Source: Paeniglutamicibacter sp. Y32M11
GTDB lineage: Bacteria > Actinomycetota > Actinomycetes > Actinomycetales > Micrococcaceae
Length of the DNA stretch: 64,000 bases
NCBI RefSeq assembly: GCF_019285735.1
Contig: NZ_CP079107.1
Span: 62,001-126,000, forward strand
Direction: 5' to 3'
The notes below the pieces were generated by a model. The model saw only the letters and a program-made list of their open reading frames with translations, had not been told where the DNA came from and searched no databases. Position numbers and translations under genes: made by a program. Positions 31,886 through 44,196 of the stretch are shown here, in pieces. Each line of letters starts with the position of its first letter. The first letter of the stretch is position 1.

Positions 31886-33210
31886 GGCTTATAGGCAAAA
31901 AAGTGTGTCTGCCCCGGGTGTGTCACCCGGGGCTGTGCCATGTCAGAGCATGATTCAGCAGGGTCTGCCGGCCCATCCTTTTCTGACCCAGAGCCCTTCG
32001 GCTTCAGTCAGTGCGGTGCCGATGAGTTCCGGCCCAATCGTTTCCTCCTGGATCTGCTTCTTCACTGGTTTCGTGTTGAGGTGTTCAGGCCGGATGAGAG
32101 TGTGCGGTTCAGTTGGTTTCTCACTGTGGGAGTAGAGCCACCATTCGACCGCCCGTTTCGCATGGGCCGGCGGCATGCCACGGTGCCCGCGCAGCAGCGC
32201 ACGGAGCTGAGTGTTAACGCCGCCCTCGATGTGGTTGGTTGTCGAAGCGATGGCCAGCCCATCAAATTCTGGCTCCAGGTAGGTGAAGAGCTCACCACTG
32301 CGCACCAGCCGTTCGAGGAGTTTGTAGGCCGAACGTAGGCGAGTGTGGGTGTACCACCAGGTTTGGGTGGGCTTCACACCTTTGGGCCGGTGGCCGCCAG
32401 GTCCCGCCGGGTAGGTGCGTTCCTTGATCACGTCCCCGAAGGTGTGGTGCCATTCCTGCAGCGCTTGCATCCACTGGGTGGCGTGTTCTCGGGTCTTGAT
32501 GCGTGTCAGGGCAAGGGAAATTCGCCGAAGGGCTCTTCCCGCGTCCGTTCGTGGTCGCAGGGTCAGATAAGTGCGCACGTTGCGTTGGACATGGACCAGG
32601 CAGCGTTGAACGCGAGTCTCTGGCCACGCTTGCGACAGTGCTGCCGCTAGCCCAGAGCCACCGTCAATGATCACGACCCGGGGTGCTGGGAACTGTTCCA
32701 GCAACGCTATCCAGGCCACCCTCTTTTCACTATCGCACCACTGCCAGCCAATGGTTTTGCCGTTGGCAATCGCGATCAGGCAACACCACCCACGTCCTAG
32801 ATAGATGCCGTCCATTTGGATCTGCAGGTGGACTTCGCCGGTGGGCGCTAGGGATGGTTCGATCGCCCAACACCACTGGGTGTTATGTCGGAGGGTTCTA
32901 CCCGTGCCGGGGTTGTAGGAGGCCTGGGACTGTTTCCCCAAGATCCATTGGAGGAACAGGTTTAGCTCGGCTCGACGTTTCAGGTCAGGGCGCTTCTTGA
33001 CACTGCTGGCCCCGCAGTGGATGCACCTCCAGCGTTGGGTTCCGACTGAGGTCTTTCCATTGCGTTTCAGGGCAGATCCGCATACTTCACATTGCTTCGA
33101 TTTTCCAGAACCATTCACGGTTAATGGCTCAAAGGTATAAGAAACCTCGTTCTACTGCGCCATCGTTGGGAAGCAGGCCCCTCGCGGACACACTTTTCGG
33201 CCTATACGCC
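31886..33210 (-). mobile_element. Inner, complete IS1249-type insertion sequence
   Basis: 1325 bp. Left end GGCTTATAGGCAAAAAAGTG at 31886, right end the complement of GGCGTATAGGCCGAAAAGTG at 33210, so imperfect terminal inverted repeats of about 20-25 bp. The 8-bp direct repeat CAAAGACC flanks it exactly, the duplication size expected of the IS256 family. Contains one intact transposase gene and an internal hairpin (CCCCGGGTGTGTCACCCGGGG) right inside the left end, also kept in the outer element. Confidence 0.9.
31955..33118 (-). CDS. IS1249-family transposase (inner element)
   Basis: 387-residue DDE transposase of the IS1249 group of the IS256 family. An N-terminal zinc ribbon (CEVCGS ... 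RWRCIHCGAS) is followed by the catalytic core: IQMDGIYLGRGW (first Asp), VVIIDGGSGL (second Asp), RCLVHVQRNVRTYL (the C/D-x-x-H motif of IS256-like enzymes) and a later Glu in TTNHIEGGVN. The C-terminus ends EGLWVRKGWAGRPC. The start codon is GTG at 33118. Reading frame intact, so probably active. Roughly three quarters of residues look identical to the outer copy. Confidence 0.92.
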   Translation of the reverse strand: MNGSGKSKQCEVCGSALKRNGKTSVGTQRWRCIHCGASSVKKRPDLKRRAELNLFLQWILGKQSQASYNPGTGRTLRHNTQWCWAIEPSLAPTGEVHLQIQMDGIYLGRGWCCLIAIANGKTIGWQWCDSEKRVAWIALLEQFPAPRVVIIDGGSGLAAALSQAWPETRVQRCLVHVQRNVRTYLTLRPRTDAGRALRRISLALTRIKTREHATQWMQALQEWHHTFGDVIKERTYPAGPGGHRPKGVKPTQTWWYTHTRLRSAYKLLERLVRSGELFTYLEPEFDGLAIASTTNHIEGGVNTQLRALLRGHRGMPPAHAKRAVEWWLYSHSEKPTEPHTLIRPEHLNTKPVKKQIQEETIGPELIGTALTEAEGLWVRKGWAGRPC

Positions 33211-34337
33211 CAAAGACCTTCCTCCGGACTGAATCCCGTGCCCAACGTTTCGGGTCCGATCTGTTCTTCCTCATGTATTGCCTTGGGTGCCGGCTTCAGA
33301 TGTTCGGGACGGATGAGAGTGTGCGGCGCGGCAGGTTTCTCGCTGTGAGTGTAGAGCCACCATTCGACGGCGCGTTTGGCATGGGCTGGAGGCATCCCAC
33401 GGTGGTTGCGCAACAAGGCGCGCAGGTGAGTGTTGACCCCACCCTCAATCTTGTTGGTCGTCGAGTCGACACCAACGTCGATGAGTTCAGGATGCAGGTA
33501 CGTGAATAGGTGCCCATTCTTAGCCAGACGTTCCATCAGTCGGTAGGCCTTGCGCAGCCGGTCGTGCGTGTACCACCAGGCTTGGTTTGAACGGACCCCG
33601 GCCGGCCGGAAGCCTGCGGGCCCCTGTTGGTAGGAGCGTTGCTTGATCAGGTCCCCGTGTTCGGTATTCCACTGGTTCAGCACTTGGACCCAGGCGGCGG
33701 CCTCTTCGGTGGTCTTCAGCCGCGTCAGCGCTAGGGAGATACGACGCAGGGCCCGCCCGGCATCGGTGCGAGGCCGCAACGTCAGGTAGGTGCGAACGTT
33801 GCGCTGGACATGGACGAGGCAGCGCTGGATTCTGGTCTCGGGCCACGCCCGAGACAGGGCTGAGGCCAGCCCCGATCCGCCGTCGATGACCACCGCGCGC
33901 GGGGCCGGGATCAGTTCCATCAGCGCCAGCCAGGCTGCCGACTTTTCGGTGTCGCACCACTGCCAGCCGATGACGTGCCCGTTGGCGATTGCTATCAGGC
34001 AGCACCATCCCCGACCTAGGTAGATGCCGTCCATCTGGACTTGGCCGTGGATCTCTCCGGTCACCGCGAGGGTGGGTTCAATGTTCCAGCACCACTGCGT
34101 GGAGCGACGGAAGGTTCGACCGCCACCGGGTCCGATCTCTGCTTGGGAATCCTTGCCCATGAGCCACTGCACGAATTGGTCCAGTTCGGCTTTGCGGGCT
34201 AGGTCGTGACGTTTGCGGACGCTGCTGGCGCCGCAGTTAATGCATCTCCAGCGTTGGGTCCCTGCGGTCGTCTTTCCATTGCGTTTCAGCCGAGATCCGC
34301 ATACATCACAGTGCTTCGATTTTCTAGAACCATTCAC
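33129..34337 (-). CDS. IS1249-family transposase (outer element), C-terminus replaced
   Basis: 402 residues as it now reads. It has the same zinc ribbon (CDVCGS ... RWRCINCGAS) and catalytic segments (VQMDGIYLGRGW, VVIDGGSGLAS, TTNKIEGGVN) as the inner copy. Insertion of the inner element cuts the gene after EEGLWA; the frame then runs through the right end of the inner element and adds YRPKSVSARGLLPNDGAVERGFLYL. If the insertion and one CAAAGACC are removed, the frame continues EEGLWARKGWAGRPC and stops, matching the inner protein's natural end. All catalytic residues remain, so activity may be retained. GTG start at 34337. Confidence 0.9.
   Translation of the reverse strand: MNGSRKSKHCDVCGSRLKRNGKTTAGTQRWRCINCGASSVRKRHDLARKAELDQFVQWLMGKDSQAEIGPGGGRTFRRSTQWCWNIEPTLAVTGEIHGQVQMDGIYLGRGWCCLIAIANGHVIGWQWCDTEKSAAWLALMELIPAPRAVVIDGGSGLASALSRAWPETRIQRCLVHVQRNVRTYLTLRPRTDAGRALRRISLALTRLKTTEEAAAWVQVLNQWNTEHGDLIKQRSYQQGPAGFRPAGVRSNQAWWYTHDRLRKAYRLMERLAKNGHLFTYLHPELIDVGVDSTTNKIEGGVNTHLRALLRNHRGMPPAHAKRAVEWWLYTHSEKPAAPHTLIRPEHLKPAPKAIHEEEQIGPETLGTGFSPEEGLWAYRPKSVSARGLLPNDGAVERGFLYL
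33211..33218. repeat. Target duplication of the inner IS1249-type element, right copy
   Basis: CAAAGACC, matching 31878-31885. Confidence 0.88.
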
Positions 34338-34429
34338 GGTTAATGGCTCAAGGCTATAAGAAACCTTGTCCTGCCGCGCTACCGTTGGGAAGCAGGCCCC
34401 TCACAGACACACTTTCTGTCCTATAAGCC

Positions 34430-34437
34430 CCACACCA
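34430..34437. repeat. Target duplication of the outer IS1249-type element, right copy
   Basis: CCACACCA, matching 31767-31774. Confidence 0.85.
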
Positions 34438-34808
34438 ACCCCAACCAACCAGCACGAAGCAGCACTTGAGTAAGTCTCGGGGAGAAGCATCGGTCGAGAT
34501 CGCCGGCATTGATGCAATCCGCGGAAAAATTGCTCCTTTGAAAAGGAGCTGGGCCACACGCTGACTCGTCTGGCTATCCTTTGATCATTTTCATGATGTG
34601 CCAGAGACAAGATTTGCAACTAATGGACGCTAATTCATTGGTCGCTGTGCTCAGCCGTTAATCCAATGAGAGTCTTGGCAACGGGTCCTGGACGTTGTGA
34701 CGGGCAAATCGGAGGCTGGTCACCTCGACAATCCGGATCTGCCAGTGAGTATTTCGTCTTGGCGTGTGGTGCTGAAGAGTGTGACTCGTTGGTGAATATT
34801 TGCTTGTT
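34438..34808. other. Unassigned spacer between the two IS clusters
   Basis: 371 bp without a convincing gene; lower GC than the surrounding coding DNA. The only structure I see is a minus-strand hairpin GCTCCTTTTCAAAGGAGC followed by ATTTTT (complement of 34525-34549), which looks like an intrinsic terminator left from a lost gene. Probably debris of earlier insertions. Confidence 0.5.
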
Positions 34809-34906
34809 TGGGGGCCAGCAATATTGCGCTTGGGGTCCACCCCGAAAAAACAGGAATATTGTCCGTGGGGGCCACCCGTAGCGTTCTTGGGAGCCACGAA
34901 ATAGGC

Positions 34907-34941
34907 TCCTTCCACCATGTGAGAGGCACATGGTGGAAGGA
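34907..34941 (+). promoter_or_regulatory. Hairpin covering the istA ribosome binding site
   Basis: Perfect 15-bp inverted repeat TCCTTCCACCATGTG (34907-34921) / CACATGGTGGAAGGA (34927-34941) with loop AGAGG. The 3' arm contains GGAAGGA, the ribosome binding site 9 nt before the ATG at 34951. A transcript that enters from outside the element would fold this stem and hide the site. Confidence 0.7.
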
Positions 34942-34950
34942 ACAGTTTCA

Positions 34951-36507
34951 ATGGTACGTAGGATCAAGGCGAAGCTTATTCTCAAGCTCCGCGCAGACGG
35001 ACTCTCCGGTCGAGCAATCTCCACCTCGCTCGGGGCTTCGAGACGAAGCATCACAACAGTTCTCGAAGCGGCAGAGCAACGAAACATCAGCTGGGATGAA
35101 GTTCGGGAGAAGTCCGAGAACGAGGTGTACGCGCTGCTGTTCCCGGGCCGCGGTGACCACCAGAGCGTTTTCGCCCAGCCAGACTGGAGCGCCATCCACC
35201 ATGAACTGGCCAAAGTCGGCGTGACATTGAAGCTTTTGCATGGCGAATACCTTGACGCCCAGGCCGGGTCCGGGCAGGCAGTCATGGGTTACGACCGTTT
35301 CTGCAAGGTGTATCAACGTTTTGTCCTAGAATCGCACGCAACCTCCCGGGTGCAGCACAAGGCCGGAATGAGCATCGAAGTGGACTGGTCTGGTCCCACC
35401 ATGGAACTGGTGGATCCACTCACCGGCCAGAGGAACAAGGTCTACTTGTTCGTAGCCTGTCTGCCGTTCAGCCGCTACGCCTTCGTGGAAGCGACCTTGG
35501 ATATGAAGCAAGAGAGCTGGCTACGTGCCCACGTAGCAATGTTCGAGGCATTCGGCGGTTCTGTGCCACGCATCGTGCCGGACAATTTGAAGACCGGCGT
35601 GATCAAACACCCCGCCGAGGGCGAGATCGTGCTCAACGATTCCTACCGCCATCTGGCCGCCCACTACGCGGCGGCGGTATTGCCGGGACGCGTCAGGGCT
35701 CCGAAGGATAAAGCCAGCGTGGAAAACACCGTGAGCCACGTGGCCTCGTGGGTGATCGCCGGACTGCGGAAAACCACCTTCGGATCGCTGGGACAGTTGA
35801 GGGCAGCAATCCGGGAACGTGTCGAGGCCTATAACCAGGAGCCCTTCCAGAAACGTGCCGGGTCCCGAAAATCGGTGTTCTGGGCCGAAGAGCAGCCCTT
35901 AATGAATCCATTACCGGCGGTCAGTTATGAGATCAGCACCTGGGTTTACGGGCGGAAAGTCGCCAGAAACAGCTACGTTTCGTGGCAGAAGAACTACTAC
36001 TCGGTCCCGATTATCAACATCGGTGCCACCGTGGATCTGCGGCTGACCGAGTCGGTATTGGAGGTCTATCGGAACCACGAACGGATCACCAGCCACCGAC
36101 TGATGGCGACGGAAGCGCTGAACCAGTATCGGACCAACGATTCCGATATTCCGCCGGATCGTCAGTGGCAGCATTGGGACACTCAACGGGTCACGGACTG
36201 GGCTTCGCGCACCGGACCGTGCACGCTGAATGTGGTTGAGCGAATCTTCGAATCCGTGCAGGTCAAGGAGCAGGGCTTCAACGCCGCTTTGGCGGTGCTG
36301 CGCCTGAGCCGGCGCTACGGCCCAGCCCGGCTGGAGGCGGTCTGCAGGATTGCGTTGCAAAGCCAGATTCGCTCACCGCGCTACGCCCATCTGCGTCCCT
36401 TGCTGGAAACCGGCCAAGACAAGATCCTCAGCACGCAGCCCGAGCTATTCAACAACGAAGGCGGCTACGTGCGCGGCAGCGACTACTACGCTGGAGGCAC
36501 CCGATGA
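34951..36507 (+). CDS. istA: IS21-family transposase IstA
   Basis: 518 residues from the ATG at 34951, which has GGAAGGA at good distance and gives the family N-terminus MVRRIKAKLILKLRADGLSGRAI; an ATG at 34930 lies inside a hairpin arm and is less likely. N-terminal helix-turn-helix (about 10-50), integrase-type catalytic core with DDE residues in IEVDWSGPTMEL, IVPDNLKTGV and KDKASVENTV, then a C-terminal DNA-binding part. The four last bases overlap istB. Frame intact, so the element is potentially active. Confidence 0.93.
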   Translation: MVRRIKAKLILKLRADGLSGRAISTSLGASRRSITTVLEAAEQRNISWDEVREKSENEVYALLFPGRGDHQSVFAQPDWSAIHHELAKVGVTLKLLHGEYLDAQAGSGQAVMGYDRFCKVYQRFVLESHATSRVQHKAGMSIEVDWSGPTMELVDPLTGQRNKVYLFVACLPFSRYAFVEATLDMKQESWLRAHVAMFEAFGGSVPRIVPDNLKTGVIKHPAEGEIVLNDSYRHLAAHYAAAVLPGRVRAPKDKASVENTVSHVASWVIAGLRKTTFGSLGQLRAAIRERVEAYNQEPFQKRAGSRKSVFWAEEQPLMNPLPAVSYEISTWVYGRKVARNSYVSWQKNYYSVPIINIGATVDLRLTESVLEVYRNHERITSHRLMATEALNQYRTNDSDIPPDRQWQHWDTQRVTDWASRTGPCTLNVVERIFESVQVKEQGFNAALAVLRLSRRYGPARLEAVCRIALQSQIRSPRYAHLRPLLETGQDKILSTQPELFNNEGGYVRGSDYYAGGTR

Positions 36508-37253
36508 GCTCACTGGATATCGAGACCAAGCGGAAGCTTCGGGAAATGAACGCCAACGATATGCTCCACGCTTTTGAAGCCCAAGACGAATCCATGAGCA
36601 TGGCGCTGAGCTTCGAAGAACGGATACGACTCATCGTCGACGAAGCGCATTCGGCGTTCACCACCTCAAAGGTCGGCGGATTGATCAGTCGCGCTAAGTT
36701 GCGTTACCCCAACGCCGATCTGCGGCAGGTGGACTTGGTTGAGGAACGCGGGCTGAACCGCAATATGCTCGCCAGTATTGGGAGTTGCGCATTCATTGAC
36801 CAGAACCAGAACGTGGTCTTCCAAGGATTTACCGGTTCCGGAAAGTCTTATCTTGGGTGCGCGTTGGCGAAGCAGGCCTGCCGTAACAGCATTCGCACGC
36901 AATACGTGCGCATGCCAGATCTCGAGGAGGAATGGGTCCAAGCCCAGGACAAGCCGTTGGGTTCGGCGAAGTTCCTGAAAAAGTATGGGTCCTTCACGAT
37001 GTTGGTCATCGATGAGTGGTTATTGGACCGTCCCAGCGGTGACTTCCTGCGCATGCTTCTGGAACTCATGGAACGGCGCTACGGATCGGCGTCAACGGTT
37101 TTCTGCACGCAGTATCAGCAGAAGGACTGGCACCAACGGCTCGGGTCCGGCGTGCACGCCGACGCGATCATGGACCGGATCATCCACAACACCATTTGGA
37201 TCGAGACCGGAAGCTACAACATGAGAGAGAAGATCGGCGCCGTTCAGGAATAG
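36504..37253 (+). CDS. istB: IS21-family helper ATPase IstB
   Basis: 249-residue AAA+ ATPase that assists IstA in target choice and strand transfer. Walker A GFTGSGKSYLG near residues 109-119, Walker B MLVIDEWLLD, and the sensor segment TVFCTQYQQKDWHQRL. Starts by an ATGA overlap with istA, as usual for the family. Intact. Confidence 0.94.
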   Translation: MSSLDIETKRKLREMNANDMLHAFEAQDESMSMALSFEERIRLIVDEAHSAFTTSKVGGLISRAKLRYPNADLRQVDLVEERGLNRNMLASIGSCAFIDQNQNVVFQGFTGSGKSYLGCALAKQACRNSIRTQYVRMPDLEEEWVQAQDKPLGSAKFLKKYGSFTMLVIDEWLLDRPSGDFLRMLLELMERRYGSASTVFCTQYQQKDWHQRLGSGVHADAIMDRIIHNTIWIETGSYNMREKIGAVQE

Positions 37254-37349
37254 ATAGACCTGTTGGAGGCCGGTGGCTCCCACCCAGTGAGGTACTGGCC
37301 CCCAACGGCAATATCACTGGTCCCCAATCGCAATAATGGGTGGTCCCCA

Positions 37350-37885
37350 AAGCGTCGAATACTCAGTTGGATCTCGGGTATTTTTGGGGTTTCGCAGTTT
37401 GCCCATAACCGTGGTCGATGGATCCTTCGTGGTTTTCGCCGTTACGTTTGATTTGAGTGCCTCACTCATATGAACACGCCTGTGACTCAACGCTGTCCCA
37501 GGTGTTAGCTCGGGAAAGTGCAGTGTTGATTTCATCGCCAGTGTTTGGTGGTGGAACGTCCTTGTCGCTTTTGCTCGTGGTGGGGATCACTGGGGTGGTT
37601 TTGGTGGGGGTGTGGGCTGAGTGGTGGTTTTTTGGTGTGGTTTCGTTGTGTTTTCGGGGTTTGTGGGGGTTGCTGGGGAGGTTATGGGCGATTTCCTCTT
37701 CGGGTGTTTTGTGTGTATAGTTTTCTAAGTCGCCGCGAGGGACACCGCGGGAATACTGCGGAGAGAATCGCCGGGCGACCGAATTTCTACTCAATCCCCT
37801 TCCAAAAATTTTGTTCGGTGCTTTGTTGTGCCGAGGAGATGGTGGAAGCTGAGTGTTGGGGCAGTGTTCATCAGTGATGGTGGAT
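37350..37885. other. Non-coding stretch upstream of rRNA operon 2, with a G/T-rich tract
   Basis: No gene with supporting features. Between about 37,545 and 37,690 the plus strand is almost devoid of A and C, with many GGGG/GGTGG runs separated by T-runs, a composition prone to G-quadruplex or R-loop formation. The rest is unremarkable. The flank of operon 1 upstream of 25,775 has a milder version of the same G/T bias. Confidence 0.5.
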
Positions 37886-37914
37886 TTGTTCTTCGACACG
37901 CGGTGGGGTAAGGT
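37886..37914 (+). promoter_or_regulatory. Promoter of rRNA operon 2
   Basis: TTGTTC (37886-37891), 17-bp spacer, TAAGGT (37909-37914), then GTTGCTCCAGAGCGAAGCG at 37921, the element shared with operon 1. The hexamers and spacer differ from operon 1 (TTGACT-N18-TAAGAT). Confidence 0.6.
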
Positions 37915-38167
37915 AGACAAGTTGCTCCAGAGCGAAGCGCCGGCAGGAAAATGTAAGTCCGGGTCGTGGATGTTGGAAGTGTCTGTTGTTTGAGAACTCA
38001 ATAGTGTGCCAAGTTTGTTGATACCAATTTATTTATTTTATTGGTGAATGGCTTCAAGGTTTGCACCCCCCGGTGTGGATGCTTGAGGCAATTTGCCAGG
38101 ATGTTTTTACTTGGTGCAACCCGGTCGACTTTTTCCAGTTGGCGTGTTGGTTGTGTCTGTATATTTT
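37915..38167 (+). promoter_or_regulatory. rRNA operon 2 leader
   Basis: From 37971 on it repeats the operon 1 leader, including the boxA-like TTTGAGAACTCAATAGTG and the TTTGTTGATA strand of the pre-16S stem. The first 55 bp differ from operon 1 apart from the GTTGCTCCAGA element. Confidence 0.6.
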
Positions 38168-43414
<5,247 letters not shown>

Positions 43415-43596
43415 AAACACCACGCATCAACTTTGGTTGGTGTTGGCAAGAAACGCTGCGTCCACTATACGGTCCCGAAACAACAAACCCATTTGTTTTT
43501 CGCGGAATCAACAACATATACAACCACTATTGTGGTCGTAACCCATAGATTCACCACCCCTGGGCAGAAATGTCGCATGTAGGGGTTGGTACTAGA

Positions 43597-43713
43597 GTTA
43601 CGGCGGTCATAGCGTGGGGGAAACGCCCGGTCCCATACCGAACCCGGAAGCTAAGACCCACTGCGCCGATGGTACTGCACTCGGGAGGGTGTGGGAGAGT
43701 AGGTCACCGCCGG
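43597..43713 (+). rRNA. rrf: 5S ribosomal RNA, operon 2
   Basis: Same 117-nt sequence as operon 1 (GTTACGGCGGTCATAGCG to CACCGCCGGAC), offset 12,111 bp. Confidence 0.95.
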
Positions 43714-43727
43714 ACAATATTTTGTTC

Positions 43728-43763
43728 CGAAACCCTCAAACACTGACGTGTTTGGGGGTTTCG
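43728..43763 (+). terminator. Terminator of rRNA operon 2
   Basis: Same GAAACCCTCAAACAC / GTGTTTGGGGGTTTC stem as behind operon 1. Confidence 0.85.
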
Positions 43764-43814
43764 ATGTTTAACACCCACCTCCCTTTTGGTGGTCGTCACC
43801 TCAACAGACTTACT

Positions 43815-43860
43815 AATACGCCCTTCCGTGGTGCTAACACGCCGCGGAAGGGCGTATTGC
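43815..43860 (+). terminator. Second hairpin behind rRNA operon 2
   Basis: AATACGCCCTTCCGTGG paired with CGCGGAAGGGCGTATT, with no T-run. It occupies the place where operon 1 has its 18-bp-stem terminator but is unrelated in sequence. Confidence 0.6.
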
Positions 43861-43865
43861 ATTAA

Positions 43866-43917
43866 CTATCCACAGGCAATGTGGATAAGCTTGTGTTGTC
43901 CACAGGGCTGTGCACAA
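43866..43917. other. Cluster of four DnaA-box-like 9-mers
   Basis: CTATCCACA (43866-43874), TTATCCACA on the minus strand (43880-43888), TTGTCCACA (43896-43904) and TTGTGCACA on the minus strand (43909-43917). The second matches the E. coli consensus and the third the actinobacterial consensus exactly; the others have one mismatch. Spacing is 5-7 bp and orientation alternates. No dnaA, dnaN or AT-rich unwinding region is next to it, so this is not the ordinary oriC. Confidence 0.6.
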
Positions 43918-43999
43918 CTGTGCGTGCGTAGTCGCTGCATGAAATGAAAAGTCCGCGCGTGATTCCTTGCAAAACCTCGGACGCTTTCGACAGCGGGAC

Positions 44000-44047
44000 G
44001 ATTATTGCGGTTCCTTTTCACCGCTGGAGTAAACAACAGCAATAATC
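44000..44047. repeat. Inverted repeat upstream of the M13 peptidase gene
   Basis: GATTATTGC (44000-44008) and GCAATAATC (44039-44047) with 30 bp between, and an inner GCGG/CCGC pair. Could be an operator or an RNA stem; no assignment. Confidence 0.45.
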
Positions 44048-44196
44048 TCAAATCCTTCTTTCAGACGCGTACAGTAATTCGTTGAGACGTGTAACACCAC
44101 GTGCATGCCCGGACATTCACCGCAGGGTCGGCGCCAGCCACCCCGACGAGGTGAAGGAATCGACGGTGTGAGCACCAGAGAATGGATAGGACCAAT

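Larger units (their letters stand above)
31775..34429 (-). mobile_element. Outer IS1249-type insertion sequence (IS256 family), interrupted by a second copy
   Basis: Left terminal repeat GGCCTATAGGACAAAAAGTG at 31775; right end is the complement of GGCTTATAGGACAGAAAGTG ending at 34429. Flanked by the perfect 8-bp duplication CCACACCA. Without the nested element and its duplicated 8 bp the length is 1322 bp, practically that of the inner copy (1325 bp). Its transposase gene lies at 33129-34337. The first 111 bp (31775-31885) are the severed left end, containing the original stop codon region of the transposase. Confidence 0.88.
34809..37349 (+). mobile_element. IS21-family insertion sequence
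   Basis: About 2.54 kb with istA and istB in the usual overlapping order. The left end carries repeated TGGGGGCCA / TTGGGGTCCA / TGGGGGCCAC / TGGGAGCCAC units with ATATTG between them; the right end has the same units inverted (GGTGGCTCCCA, TGGCCCCCAA, TGGTCCCCAA twice). Multiple terminal repeats are typical of IS21. The outermost TGGGG units set the boundaries 34809 and 37349. I see no clear direct target duplication outside them, so the ends may be off by a few bases or one flank rearranged. Confidence 0.85.

Noticed and set aside
31775-31940. Tandem direct repeat resembling a CRISPR-like or regulatory repeat
   Set aside because: The two about 110-bp copies are the left ends of the outer and inner IS1249-type elements, explained by nested insertion.
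34438-34808. Degenerate gene between the IS1249-type and IS21 elements
   Set aside because: No frame with recognisable protein motifs; only a terminator-like hairpin remains, so a pseudogene call is not supported.
43866-43917. Chromosomal replication origin
   Set aside because: DnaA-box-like sites are present, but no dnaA, dnaN, rpmH or AT-rich unwinding element is near. Kept as a DnaA-binding candidate only.
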